Shown here one piece after another: positions 5,924-13,633 of a DNA stretch of 38,271 nt. Location of the stretch: the NCBI GenBank assembly GCA_022770625.1, contig JALEHK010000070.1, forward strand, positions 1 to 38,271. Direction: 5' to 3'. The DNA comes from Oscillospiraceae bacterium. Its GTDB lineage: Bacteria > Bacillota > Clostridia > Oscillospirales > Ruminococcaceae. Every line of letters starts with the position of its first letter. Position 1 is the stretch's first letter. The notes below the pieces were generated by a model. That model was not told where the DNA came from. It did not search any database and saw nothing but the letters and a program-made list of their open reading frames with translations. The position numbers and the translations under genes were made by a program.

Positions 5924-7300
5924 TTAAGAAACGACCTTTTTCCCTTTCCATCCGCCGCGGGCAAACCGCCAGATGTAAAGAGCTGCACGGAAGATCCAGT
6001 CGATCGTCATGGCGATCCAGACGCCCTGTACGCCCATATTGAAGTAGACGCCCAGAAGGAAGGACATACCGATTCGGCAGAGCCACATCGAGAGCATCGA
6101 GATGATCATCGTGAACTTCGCGTCACCCGCCGCACGCAGCGCGTTGGGGAGGGTAAAGGAAGCCGGCCAGAAAATGATGCCCATCAGTGAATGGATCCAG
6201 ACCAGTTCCTTGGCAATCTGCGCCGTTTCGGCGGAGGTGTTGTAGAAGGAGATCAGAAGCGGGCAGCCAAAGGTCATCAGCAGGTTGCAGATCAGCATCG
6301 CGATGTAGGAGAGGACCATCAGCTTTTTGGTATACTCAGCGGTCTGCTTATCATCGCCCGCGCCGATACATTGACCGACGACGGTGATCATCGCCAGACC
6401 GATTGCCGACGAAGGAACGATCTCCAGACCAGCCAGCGTATTCGAGACGGCGTTCGCCGTGATCGCATAGGTGCCGAAGGAAGAGATCAGGCTCGCAACC
6501 AGAATCTTACCGACCTGGAAAAGGCCGTTTTCAATGCCGTTTGGGACGCCGATAACCAGAATCGACCGAACCATCTTCCAGCTCAATCTCGTGTGGAGAA
6601 TACCGCTGATCGAGAGGGGATTATCCTTCTTTAAGAGCAGCCAGATCATGTAAATGGCGCCGAGAATACGGGAGATGAGCGTTGCCAGTGCCGCGCCGAA
6701 AACCGCCCAGCCAGCGCCGTAAATCAGGATTGCGTTGCCGACGATGTTTAACCCGTTCATAAAAAACGAGGTGATCATCGAGATCTTGGAGTTGCCCATC
6801 GAACGGAAAAGCGCCGCGCCGCCGTTATAAAGAGAAAGAAACGGATAGGAAAGAGCGGAGAGTAGGAAGTAGATCTGGGCGTTTGCCATGACCTCATTGT
6901 CGATGGATCCGAAAATGACCCGCAGAAGCGGACGGTGGGTGATCAGCGAAAGGATCGTGACAATCAGCGAAACAACCAGAACAACGATCATCAGCTGTTT
7001 GGATGATTCCTTTGCGTCCTCCTTTTTTCCCATACCAAGATACTGGGCGGCAACAACCGCGCCGCCGGTCGCAAGAGCCGAGAAAACCTGAATCAGGAGA
7101 ATATTGATGGTGTCAACCAGCGATACGCCGCTGACGGCCGCTTCGCCGCAGCTTGAAACCATGATGGTGTCCGCCGCACCGATCAGCATCGCCAGAAACT
7201 GTTCGATGATCAGCGGGATAATCAGCGCGGTCAGCGAATGCCGGTCAAAAAGTGGCTTTTTTGCGGTTGAAGCCGCAGATGCCGCGGAAGTTTCAGACAT
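5924..7300 (-). CDS. MATE family multidrug/sodium antiporter
   Basis: A 458-residue membrane protein with about twelve hydrophobic segments arranged as two homologous halves, as in MATE exporters that use sodium or proton gradients to expel drugs or metabolites. The first helix region (ALIIPLIIEQFLAMLIGAADTIMVS, around residues 20-45) and the AVVAAQYLGMGKKEDA segment near 80 are typical of the family. ATG 7300 was preferred: AAGAAGG lies upstream of it and the next upstream ATG (7333) overlaps the A/T-rich leader. The gene stands alone between its promoter at 7340 and a terminator. The substrate is unknown. Confidence 0.9.
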   Translation of the reverse strand: MSETSAASAASTAKKPLFDRHSLTALIIPLIIEQFLAMLIGAADTIMVSSCGEAAVSGVSLVDTINILLIQVFSALATGGAVVAAQYLGMGKKEDAKESSKQLMIVVLVVSLIVTILSLITHRPLLRVIFGSIDNEVMANAQIYFLLSALSYPFLSLYNGGAALFRSMGNSKISMITSFFMNGLNIVGNAILIYGAGWAVFGAALATLISRILGAIYMIWLLLKKDNPLSISGILHTRLSWKMVRSILVIGVPNGIENGLFQVGKILVASLISSFGTYAITANAVSNTLAGLEIVPSSAIGLAMITVVGQCIGAGDDKQTAEYTKKLMVLSYIAMLICNLLMTFGCPLLISFYNTSAETAQIAKELVWIHSLMGIIFWPASFTLPNALRAAGDAKFTMIISMLSMWLCRIGMSFLLGVYFNMGVQGVWIAMTIDWIFRAALYIWRFARGGWKGKKVVS

Positions 7301-7339
7301 AAGAAAACCATTTCCCTTCTTTATAATATACACACAATT

Positions 7340-7368
7340 ATTTTACACCTGTTTTATCGTTCTGGCAA
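7340..7368 (-). promoter_or_regulatory. Promoter of the first MATE gene
   Basis: On the minus strand, TTGCCA (7368-7363), a 17-base spacer and TAAAAT (7345-7340). Confidence 0.65.
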
Positions 7369-7387
7369 TGGGGCGGAGATAAAAGAA

Positions 7388-7420
7388 AAAAGCGCCGAAA
7401 GGGTGAATTTCGGCGCTTTT
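7388..7420 (-). terminator. Terminator of the GH3 gene
   Basis: AAAAGCGCCGAAA (7388-7400) pairs with TTTCGGCGCTTTT (7408-7420), with a T-rich run on the minus strand. Confidence 0.9.
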
Positions 7421-7466
7421 GTTGAAATAACATGGTAAAGAACGAAAAGAGAAAACCAACGGAAAA

Positions 7467-9437
7467 TCAGATCTCTGCGATGATCTCGTAGTCCTCCCCG
7501 ATCCGTTCCAGGATCTCAGGGCAAAGTTCAAGGGTGAGCGTCTTTTCCTCTCCCTTTTTAAGAAATGTCTTGCGGTAGGCGGCCAGCTGCTTGTTCAGTT
7601 CAGGACGGGAATCGCTCTTTACATAGACCAAAACCGTACCCATTCCGTCATAAGAGCCGGTGTTTTTGACCGAAAGGGAAATTTCGTTTTCAAAGCCCCG
7701 GTGAACGTTTCCGACCTCAAAGGAGGTGTAGGAAAGACCGTATCCAAACGGGAAGAGCGGTTCGCCCTTAAAGAAGCGATAGGTGCGTCCTTCCATATGA
7801 TAGTCGTCAAAAGGCGGGAGATCTTCTTCCGAACGGTAGAAGGTGACCGGAAGCTTTCCGGAAGGATTGACCTTTCCGAGAAGGACTCTTGCCATCGCTT
7901 CTCCGCCTTCCGCGCCGGGATAGAAGCACTGTAAAAGCGCGGCGGCGCCTTTTTCCTGTTCCCGAAGATCGATCGCCGATCCGGAGACGTTGACGAAGAT
8001 GATCGGTTTTCCGGTCGCGCGGACGGCTTTCCAGAGCCGCTTCTGGGAAGGAGGAAGCTGGAGGTCGGCCTTATCGCCGGCGTTGTGCCCGTTATAGGCA
8101 TCTCCCTCTTCGCCTTCCATCGAAGGATTGAGCCCCATAAACATAATAACCACGTCCGCTCGCTTGGCGGCCAGAACTGCTTCTCTTGTCAGATCCTCCA
8201 TCCAGGGATTCTGAGCGGCGTCGATAAACGGGTGGCAGCCCTTTGAATAGATCACATCGCCGTCGAAGTTGTCCTGAAGTCCGCGCAGGAAGGTCGAGTA
8301 GCGGGAGGGATAGCCGTTGTAGTTGCCCAGAAGGACATCGAGCGCATCGGCATTGGGACCGATTACAGCGATGGTTTTGGCTTCGCGGAGCGGGAGAATG
8401 CCGTCGTTTTTCAGAAGGACGATTGATTCTTCCGCCATCCGGCGGTTGAGTGCGCGGTGGGCTTCGCATTCGATCACTTCCGGCCCGATCGAATCGTAGG
8501 GGCAGTCGTTGGCAAACATTCCCAGACGGAAACGGGCTTCAAAGAGTTTGACGCAGGCATTGGTGATCGTCTCTTCGCTGACCAGTCCCTGATCATAGGC
8601 GTCCTGAAGCGAGCGGAAAGCGAATCCACAGTTGAGGATACAGCCGTTGTTGAGCGCCAACGCGGCGCTTTCGGCCTTGGTAAAGGTAACGTGATGGTGC
8701 TCGTTGATGTCGTTGATGGCGCCGCAGTCGGAAACAACATAGCCGCGGTAATCCCATTCATCCCGCAGGATCTTTTTCAGCAGCGTTTCGCTTCCGCAGC
8801 AGGGTTCTCCGTTGACGCGGTTATAGGCGCCCATGACCGCAGAAGGATCGGCGTGCTCGATGCAGTAGCGGAACGCCCAGAGATAGGTATCATCCATCGT
8901 CTCCCGGTCGATCTCAACGTCCGCTTCGTGGCGGGTCGATTCGGGACCGGAATGAACGGCAAAATGCTTGATGGTGGCGTCGAGCTTGCGGTAGGTCGGA
9001 TCGTCTCCCTGAAGTCCTTCGATAAATACGCGGCCCATGCTTCCGGTTAGATAAGGGTCTTCTCCATAGGTCTCGTGTCCTCTTCCCCAGCGCGGGTCAC
9101 GGAAGATATTGATATTGGGGCTCCAATAGGTCAGTCCCTGGTAGATACCGGTTGAGCCGAACTGTTTATAGCCGTTATATTTGGCGCGGGCTTCGGTAGA
9201 GATCGCTTCGGCCACACACCAGAGCAGATCCGGGTCAAAGGATGCCGCCATACCGATCGCCTGCGGGAAAACGGTTGCCGTCCCCGAGCGGGCAACGCCG
9301 TGCAGTCCTTCATTCCACCAGTTATATGCGGGAACGCCCAGCTTTTCGATCGCCGGAGCGTCGTAGCGAAGCTGTCCCATTTTTTCTTCAAGGGTCATCT
9401 TTTTGACCAGTTCGACCGCCTGTTCATGAAAATTCAT
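7467..9437 (-). CDS. Glycoside hydrolase family 3 (beta-xylosidase/beta-glucosidase type)
   Basis: The 656-residue enzyme has the full GH3 layout: an N-terminal barrel with NEGLHGVAR (43-50) and the RWGRGHETYGEDPYL block (116-130), the nucleophile Asp237 in YVVSDCGA, a second alpha/beta domain with VLLKND near 340 and the likely acid/base Glu at 441-444 (SMEGEEGD), and a short fibronectin type III-like end. The ILNCGF signature and the overall motif set are closest to the beta-xylosidase/arabinofuranosidase branch, which would release terminal xylose or glucose from oligosaccharides. There is no signal peptide, so it acts in the cytoplasm on imported sugars. It has its own promoter, divergent from the isomerase-like gene at 9691. 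Confidence 0.92.
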   Translation of the reverse strand: MNFHEQAVELVKKMTLEEKMGQLRYDAPAIEKLGVPAYNWWNEGLHGVARSGTATVFPQAIGMAASFDPDLLWCVAEAISTEARAKYNGYKQFGSTGIYQGLTYWSPNINIFRDPRWGRGHETYGEDPYLTGSMGRVFIEGLQGDDPTYRKLDATIKHFAVHSGPESTRHEADVEIDRETMDDTYLWAFRYCIEHADPSAVMGAYNRVNGEPCCGSETLLKKILRDEWDYRGYVVSDCGAINDINEHHHVTFTKAESAALALNNGCILNCGFAFRSLQDAYDQGLVSEETITNACVKLFEARFRLGMFANDCPYDSIGPEVIECEAHRALNRRMAEESIVLLKNDGILPLREAKTIAVIGPNADALDVLLGNYNGYPSRYSTFLRGLQDNFDGDVIYSKGCHPFIDAAQNPWMEDLTREAVLAAKRADVVIMFMGLNPSMEGEEGDAYNGHNAGDKADLQLPPSQKRLWKAVRATGKPIIFVNVSGSAIDLREQEKGAAALLQCFYPGAEGGEAMARVLLGKVNPSGKLPVTFYRSEEDLPPFDDYHMEGRTYRFFKGEPLFPFGYGLSYTSFEVGNVHRGFENEISLSVKNTGSYDGMGTVLVYVKSDSRPELNKQLAAYRKTFLKKGEEKTLTLELCPEILERIGEDYEIIAEI

Positions 9438-9487
9438 GTAAAATGTATCCCTTCTAACGGAAGAATATTGTTTGTGCCGTTGCTTCT

Positions 9488-9516
9488 ATTATATATGAGG
9501 TTGTTTTCCGCGTCAA
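9488..9516 (-). promoter_or_regulatory. Promoter of the GH3 gene
   Basis: On the minus strand, TTGACG (9516-9511), a 17-base spacer and a perfect TATAAT (9493-9488). Confidence 0.85.
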
Positions 9517-9559
9517 GAAAAAAGCGAATCCTGCCGCAATCAAAAGAACTTTGTTCATT

Positions 9560-9595
9560 TTGAGCTGGACATTGAGTCGGATGTTGAGTTGGATG
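9560..9595 (+). repeat. Three tandem 12-bp repeats in a divergent promoter region
   Basis: TTGAGCTGGACA (9560-9571), TTGAGTCGGATG (9572-9583) and TTGAGTTGGATG (9584-9595) are consecutive, with consensus TTGAGYYGGAYR. They lie between the GH3 promoter and the isomerase promoter, about one helix turn each, and may be a regulator-binding array. Confidence 0.75.
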
Positions 9596-9607
9596 ATTTT
9601 TATGAAA

Positions 9608-9653
9608 ATTTTCACTTTTTGCGCTTGCTATTTTCGTGAAAATCTTCTATAAT
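9608..9653 (+). promoter_or_regulatory. Promoter of the isomerase-like gene with a flanking inverted repeat
   Basis: TTGCTA (9625-9630), a 17-base spacer and TATAAT (9648-9653). ATTTTCAC (9608-9615) and GTGAAAAT (9636-9643) form an inverted repeat astride the -35 box, a plausible operator. The regulator is not identified. Confidence 0.75.
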
Positions 9654-9690
9654 GAACGGTATAAAGAACCGAAAGGAAAGATATTTTGCT

Positions 9691-10602
9691 ATGAAACTTG
9701 GTATGAGCTGCTATTGTCTCGATCCGCTGATGTCGGACGGACGGATGACGGTGGATGATGTCGTTGATTTTGCGGTTAAAAACGGTTGCGAACATATTGA
9801 ATTTGTTCCCTTCAACCTTGAATTTGTAAAACCCGACCTCACGATCGATGAGGAACTGGTCAAACACGTCCGCGAGAAATGCGCGTCGGCCGGGATCGAA
9901 ATCTCGACCTATTCCGTCAACGGAAACCTTCTGATGACCGGTGAAAAGGAACAGGCCGTCGAAATCGAGAGAATCAAACGGCATATCGACGTTGCTGAAA
10001 AGCTCGGCATCGGAAGAATGCGCTTTGACGTTGCTTCCTTCCGCCGTCCTTTCTCGACCAACACCATCCACAACTTCAACCTCGAATTTCCCCAGATGGT
10101 CAAAAACGGCGGACTGCTGTGCGATTACGCGGCGGAAAAAGGACTGCATATCGTCATGGAAAACCATGGCTTCTTCATCAACGGTTCGGATCGCGTACTA
10201 AGCCTGATCGAAGCCATCAACCGCCCGAACCTTAAGATGACGGTTGATGTCGGAAATTTCCTCTGTGTCGATGAAGATCCGGTCGCGGCTGTTAAAAAGT
10301 GCCTGCCCTATGCCGAGATGATCCACCTCAAGGACTTTTATATTCGCAAAAAAGAGCAGCTTCCCGATCAGACCGATATGTTCAACTGCAACCTCGGAAG
10401 ATGGTTCGAGACGATGGGCGGCAAGATGCTGCGCGGCGCGATCCTCGGTCAGGGCGATATGGACGTCTGGGAGATCCTGCGCATGATCAAGCATTCCGGC
10501 TTTGACGGATATATTTCGCTTGAGTTCGAGGGCATGGAGCCTTCCGAACAGGGTACCGAGATCGGCCTTTCGATGGCGAGAGCTATTTTAAGCAGAGTAT
10601 AA
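9691..10602 (+). CDS. Sugar phosphate isomerase/epimerase-like TIM-barrel protein
   Basis: This 303-residue protein belongs to the xylose isomerase-like TIM-barrel superfamily (AP endonuclease 2 fold). Metal and sugar-binding stretches are visible: GCEHIEFVPFNLEF in the first strands, IVMENHGFF near 155-165 (metal-ligand Glu), MTVDVGNF near 185-192, MIHLKDFY near 215, and the final YISLEFEGMEP near 285. Members interconvert keto and aldo sugars or act on inositol derivatives; the exact substrate cannot be told. ATG 9691 follows GAAAGGAAAG by about 10 bases. It is divergent from the GH3 gene, which suggests it processes a sugar that enzyme releases. Confidence 0.85.
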   Translation: MKLGMSCYCLDPLMSDGRMTVDDVVDFAVKNGCEHIEFVPFNLEFVKPDLTIDEELVKHVREKCASAGIEISTYSVNGNLLMTGEKEQAVEIERIKRHIDVAEKLGIGRMRFDVASFRRPFSTNTIHNFNLEFPQMVKNGGLLCDYAAEKGLHIVMENHGFFINGSDRVLSLIEAINRPNLKMTVDVGNFLCVDEDPVAAVKKCLPYAEMIHLKDFYIRKKEQLPDQTDMFNCNLGRWFETMGGKMLRGAILGQGDMDVWEILRMIKHSGFDGYISLEFEGMEPSEQGTEIGLSMARAILSRV

Positions 10603-10701
10603 CGCTGCGAAACAAGTTTCGAGCAAAATTTATTTTGCGGGCGCTACCGTATTTGTCCTTGGCGGACAAATACGATAAGGAAATATCTAACGCTGCGAAA
10701 C
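10600..10701. repeat. Dispersed double-hairpin repeat, reverse orientation, between 14-bp direct repeats
   Basis: TAACGCTGCGAAAC occurs at 10600-10613 and 10688-10701. Between them are GCAAAAT/ATTTTGC and GTATTTGTCC (10649-10658)/GGACAAATAC (10664-10673) hairpins joined by GGGCGCTACC. Read on the minus strand, the order is long hairpin, GGTAGCGCCCGC, second hairpin, exactly the plan of the units at 1-281. The long hairpin arms are identical to unit B there, while the second hairpin arms are different but still self-complementary. Confidence 0.85.
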
Positions 10702-10736
10702 TCCGTAATGCTCACAAGATCCATACAGTAGTAAAG

Positions 10737-10777
10737 GGCGGACAGGAAAGGAAAGAACCTTTATGTCCGCCGCTTTT
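10737..10777 (+). terminator. Intrinsic terminator just before the YugP gene (possible attenuator)
   Basis: GGCGGACA (10737-10744) pairs with TGTCCGCC (10764-10771), with an inner AAAGG/CCTTT pairing, followed by GC and T6. It lies only 6 bases before the GGGGAGG ribosome binding site of the next gene. It ends transcription from the isomerase gene and may also limit entry into the protease gene. Confidence 0.85.
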
Positions 10778-10795
10778 TTCCCGGGGAGGTATTTT

Positions 10796-11521
10796 ATGTA
10801 CGGTTATGGCTATGGGATCGACTGGACCTATATCATTCTGGTGCTTCCGGCGGTGATCTTTTCCCTCTGGGCGAGCGCGCGGGTCAATTCTACCTTCCGG
10901 CGTTATCAGGGACAGTACGCGCGAAACGGGCTGACCGGGGCGGAAGCCGCGCGGGCGGTGCTTGAGCGCAACGGTGTGTACGATGTTCGGATCGAGAGGG
11001 TCGGCGGGAGCCTGACCGACCATTACGATCCTTCCGCCAATGTCATCCGCCTTTCGGAAAGCGTATATGGAAGCTGCTCGACCGCTGCGATCGGCGTCGC
11101 TTGCCATGAAGCAGGGCACGCCGTCCAGCACGCGGAGCATTATCTTCCCGCTTCGATTCGTTCCGCGATTGTACCGGTGACCAATATCGGTTCGCGGCTT
11201 TCGATGCCGCTGATCGTGCTCGGAATCATTTTCAGCTCGTTTTCCTATTTCTTTGTCTACGTTGCATATGCGGGCGTTCTCTGCTTTGGATTGAGCACGC
11301 TTTTCCAGCTTGTGACTCTTCCGACCGAGTTTGACGCGTCGCGGAGGGCGATCTGGGCGATCGAGGACGGAAACCTTCTGGACGAAGATGAGCAAAAAGG
11401 AGCGAAAAAGGTACTTCGCGCGGCGGCTATGACCTATGTTGCGGCGCTTGCGGTTTCGGTCACGCAGCTTTTCCGGTTGCTGCTGATTGTCGGCGGACGG
11501 AGAAGAGACGACCGGCGATAA
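10796..11521 (+). CDS. Membrane zinc metallopeptidase, YugP family
   Basis: The 241-residue protein matches the YugP-type neutral zinc peptidases (Pfam Zn_peptidase_2). An N-terminal membrane segment (around residues 8-24) precedes NSTFRRYQGQYARNGLTGAEAA, and the zinc-binding motif HEAGH is at 104-108 within GVACHEAGHAVQHAE. Two hydrophobic segments follow (about 135-175), then LPTEFDASRRA, in which the Glu is the likely third zinc ligand, and a final membrane segment. ATG 10796 was chosen for the GGGGAGG 6 bases upstream. Substrates of the family are poorly known. No clear promoter lies between the terminator and the gene. Confidence 0.9.
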   Translation: MYGYGYGIDWTYIILVLPAVIFSLWASARVNSTFRRYQGQYARNGLTGAEAARAVLERNGVYDVRIERVGGSLTDHYDPSANVIRLSESVYGSCSTAAIGVACHEAGHAVQHAEHYLPASIRSAIVPVTNIGSRLSMPLIVLGIIFSSFSYFFVYVAYAGVLCFGLSTLFQLVTLPTEFDASRRAIWAIEDGNLLDEDEQKGAKKVLRAAAMTYVAALAVSVTQLFRLLLIVGGRRRDDRR

Positions 11522-11527
11522 CAGTAA

Positions 11528-11572
11528 AAAAGCAGTTTTTGACTTCCACTCGGGAGATCAAAAACCGCTTTT
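11528..11572. terminator. Bidirectional terminator between yugP-like gene and lipoprotein gene
   Basis: AAAAGCAGTTTTTGA (11528-11542) pairs with TCAAAAACCGCTTTT (11558-11572) with one mismatch. T-rich tracts lie on both sides, serving the two convergent genes. Confidence 0.85.
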
Positions 11573-11575
11573 TAT

Positions 11576-12310
11576 TTAGTTCATCGCCGCGTATTCTGCG
11601 GCCGCTTCTCCTGCCTCTTCGGCAAACCGGGCGTATTCCCCGCCCGCTTCCTCGGCAAGCCCTAAAATCCGCTCGACCTCGCCCTCCGGAACGCCGGCGC
11701 TTTCGTACTCCTCCGCCGTATGATCGGAAAGCCAGTAGATCGAGTAAAGCTGACCGTCCTTAGGATTGTAATACGCCATATCCCCGCAGAAGGCCTCATT
11801 GATTTTCGCCTGATCGCCGGAATAAAGCGCATCAATCTGCGCGTCGGTGTAGCCGTACTCTTCGAGGTACTCATCATAGCTGATTTCAAGCGCTTCCAGA
11901 AGAGAATCCGTAACGCTTCCTTGCGTCAATTCGATAAACTTTTCTTTCGGAATATCAAATTCCTGAATAAACGAGAGAATGTTGAAATCTTCGTTAACGC
12001 GATTATATTCATCTCTCCCGGAGATCGAGTCATACCATTCGTGTACCTTTTCCTGTCCAACATAGTCCACTAAGACACCGTCTACGGCATGATAGGTATA
12101 GATATGCTCTGAACATTCAGCAGATGTTCCACCATATTCTTCGCTTTCTTCCGGATTTTCACTCTCAGAAGAGGATTCACCTTCTGGTTGAACGGTACTT
12201 TCTTTAATCGAATTACTTTCCAAAGCAGAAGAAGTTACGGATTCAGCTGCTTTTCCGCAGGAAGCAAGAAGAATACAGGTGAGCAGTAATGTGCTAAACA
12301 TTTTTTTCAT
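11576..12310 (-). CDS. Lipoprotein of unknown function
   Basis: The 244-residue protein starts with a lipoprotein signal (LLLTCILLASC, Cys at residue 18 or 19), followed by a Ser/Glu-rich flexible linker to about residue 65 and an acidic globular part with many Tyr and Glu. The end is Ala/Glu-rich and probably helical. I do not recognise a family. Its start lies 18 bases after the stop of the M23 gene at 12329 and has AAGGAG upstream, so the two form an operon from the promoter at 13495-13523. A partner or surface-protection role for the neighbouring cell-wall enzyme is possible but unproven. Confidence 0.8.
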   Translation of the reverse strand: MKKMFSTLLLTCILLASCGKAAESVTSSALESNSIKESTVQPEGESSSESENPEESEEYGGTSAECSEHIYTYHAVDGVLVDYVGQEKVHEWYDSISGRDEYNRVNEDFNILSFIQEFDIPKEKFIELTQGSVTDSLLEALEISYDEYLEEYGYTDAQIDALYSGDQAKINEAFCGDMAYYNPKDGQLYSIYWLSDHTAEEYESAGVPEGEVERILGLAEEAGGEYARFAEEAGEAAAEYAAMN

Positions 12311-12328
12311 ATGAATCGCTCCTTCTCT

Positions 12329-13471
12329 TTAATTACTTAGATATCCAGAATAGTCCTTACTATAAGGAACTTTGCTCTTCCAAGTAATATTCGGGAAAAA
12401 AGCCGCAGGATTTTGTCCCATCGTAGATTGAACATTACCAGTTACAGTACTTGTTGTAATGTTATGTGCATTAACGTCCATGTGAAAATGTGCTGCGACA
12501 TTACCGGTATTACCAGTTTTTCCAATAAATGTACCTGTTGAAATCGAATCATTCTTGAAGACATCGCGTTCGGATAGATGCATATATCTGACGTACAGAT
12601 TGTTTTGGTTCGGAGCTACAATATCAGTTTTAACAACAATAAGTTCGCCCATAGAAGAAGTAAGTTGAGATGTAACAACCGTACCACTGGTACAACTAAC
12701 TACAGAAACCGGTACTCTTGCTCTTAAATCCAGACCGTTATGGCAGTCCTCGTTTTTCCCGTCTCCGTCTAAATCCCGCCATTCCGCAAAGCAGGAATTA
12801 ACGTAATACGGTTCATAGTTACTCGACGAAATTCCGCTTACAAGACTCGTCGGGAGCGGATACGTCCATTCCCTCATCTTGCAGTAATAGTCGAAGTAAT
12901 AGTTCTGGGTACAGGTCGTAGAGCCTCGGCTCGCAGGAATAAAATATTCTCCGCTCAAAGCCCCGCCTTCCGGCCCGCCGTACAGATCAACGACCGTCTC
13001 TGTCCGGAAATAATACCAGACATTATCGACCTCATACCAGTCGATCTACATAACCCCTCCGGCGTTGAAATAGTACCAGTACCTTCCGACCTGACACCAT
13101 CCGACCGCCATTTCACCGGTCGAAGGCTTGAGAAAATACCAGTTTCCGGTAGAACTGTCCTGATACCAGTAGTTGATCATCTTGGTCGAAACGATCGTTG
13201 TTCCGTCATAGTATTTGCGGTAAAGATACCATGACGAACCCGATTGCGTCCACTCATACCACTCCTGCGTATCAGCTGCCGATTCGGCTGTGTACCGTTC
13301 TACATCCGGGTAGCCCTGATAATTGGGATTCTCTTTTAAGAACTCCTCCAGCGACTGCTCGACATAGTTTGGATCTTCCGTCGGGAGCGATGCTTCGGCG
13401 GCAAATGCGGGCGATACAGCGAATGGTACTGAAAGTAAAAATGCAGTCAGTATAGCTAACCATTTTTTTAT
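12329..13471 (-). pseudogene. Broken cell-wall-binding M23 peptidase (start lost, in-frame TAG)
   Basis: Read as one frame of about 380 codons, this encodes a signal peptide (KKWLAILTAF to PAFA), cell-wall-binding repeats (WYYFNAGGVM, then WYEVDNVWYYF) and an M23 endopeptidase domain with the zinc motifs HNGLD and HFHMD intact. Two lesions are visible. A TAG at 13048-13046 sits between GGVM and IDWYEV, in the middle of a repeat. At the expected start, 9 bases after GGAGG and just before AAA-AAA-TGG (KKW), the codon is ATA (13471-13469) instead of ATG. An upstream GTG at 13504 lies inside the promoter spacer and cannot be the start. Both are single transitions, so this is probably a recent pseudogene, though readthrough or sequencing error is possible. 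Confidence 0.8.
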
Positions 13472-13494
13472 CCGCTTTTCCCTCCGTTTATTTA

Positions 13495-13523
13495 TATATA
13501 TCACGGTTTTCTGAATCTGTCAA
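13495..13523 (-). promoter_or_regulatory. Promoter of the broken M23 gene and lipoprotein operon
   Basis: On the minus strand, perfect TTGACA (13523-13518), a 17-base spacer and TATATA (13500-13495). Confidence 0.75.
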
Positions 13524-13580
13524 TACAGTAAATCGAAATTCTATATTTCATCAGCAAAGAAACTTGCTGATTGACGCCAA

Positions 13581-13623
13581 AAAACAGCTTCCCATCCTTT
13601 TTGAAAAGACGGGAAGCTGTTTT
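13581..13623 (-). terminator. Terminator of the GH106-like gene
   Basis: AAAACAGCTTCCC (13581-13593) pairs with GGGAAGCTGTTTT (13611-13623). The minus strand continues with a T run. It lies 10 bases past the stop. Confidence 0.9.
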
Positions 13624-13633
13624 ACAGGTGAGT

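Noticed and set aside
12329-12958. Treating the M23 domain as a separate gene starting at TTG 12958
   Set aside because: No ribosome binding site precedes it, and the frame continues upstream through a cell-wall-binding repeat to the TAG at 13046, so it is the second half of a broken gene.
13046-13048. A genetic code in which TAG is a sense codon
   Set aside because: No other gene in the window contains an in-frame TAG, and the same gene also has a damaged start codon, so decay is simpler.
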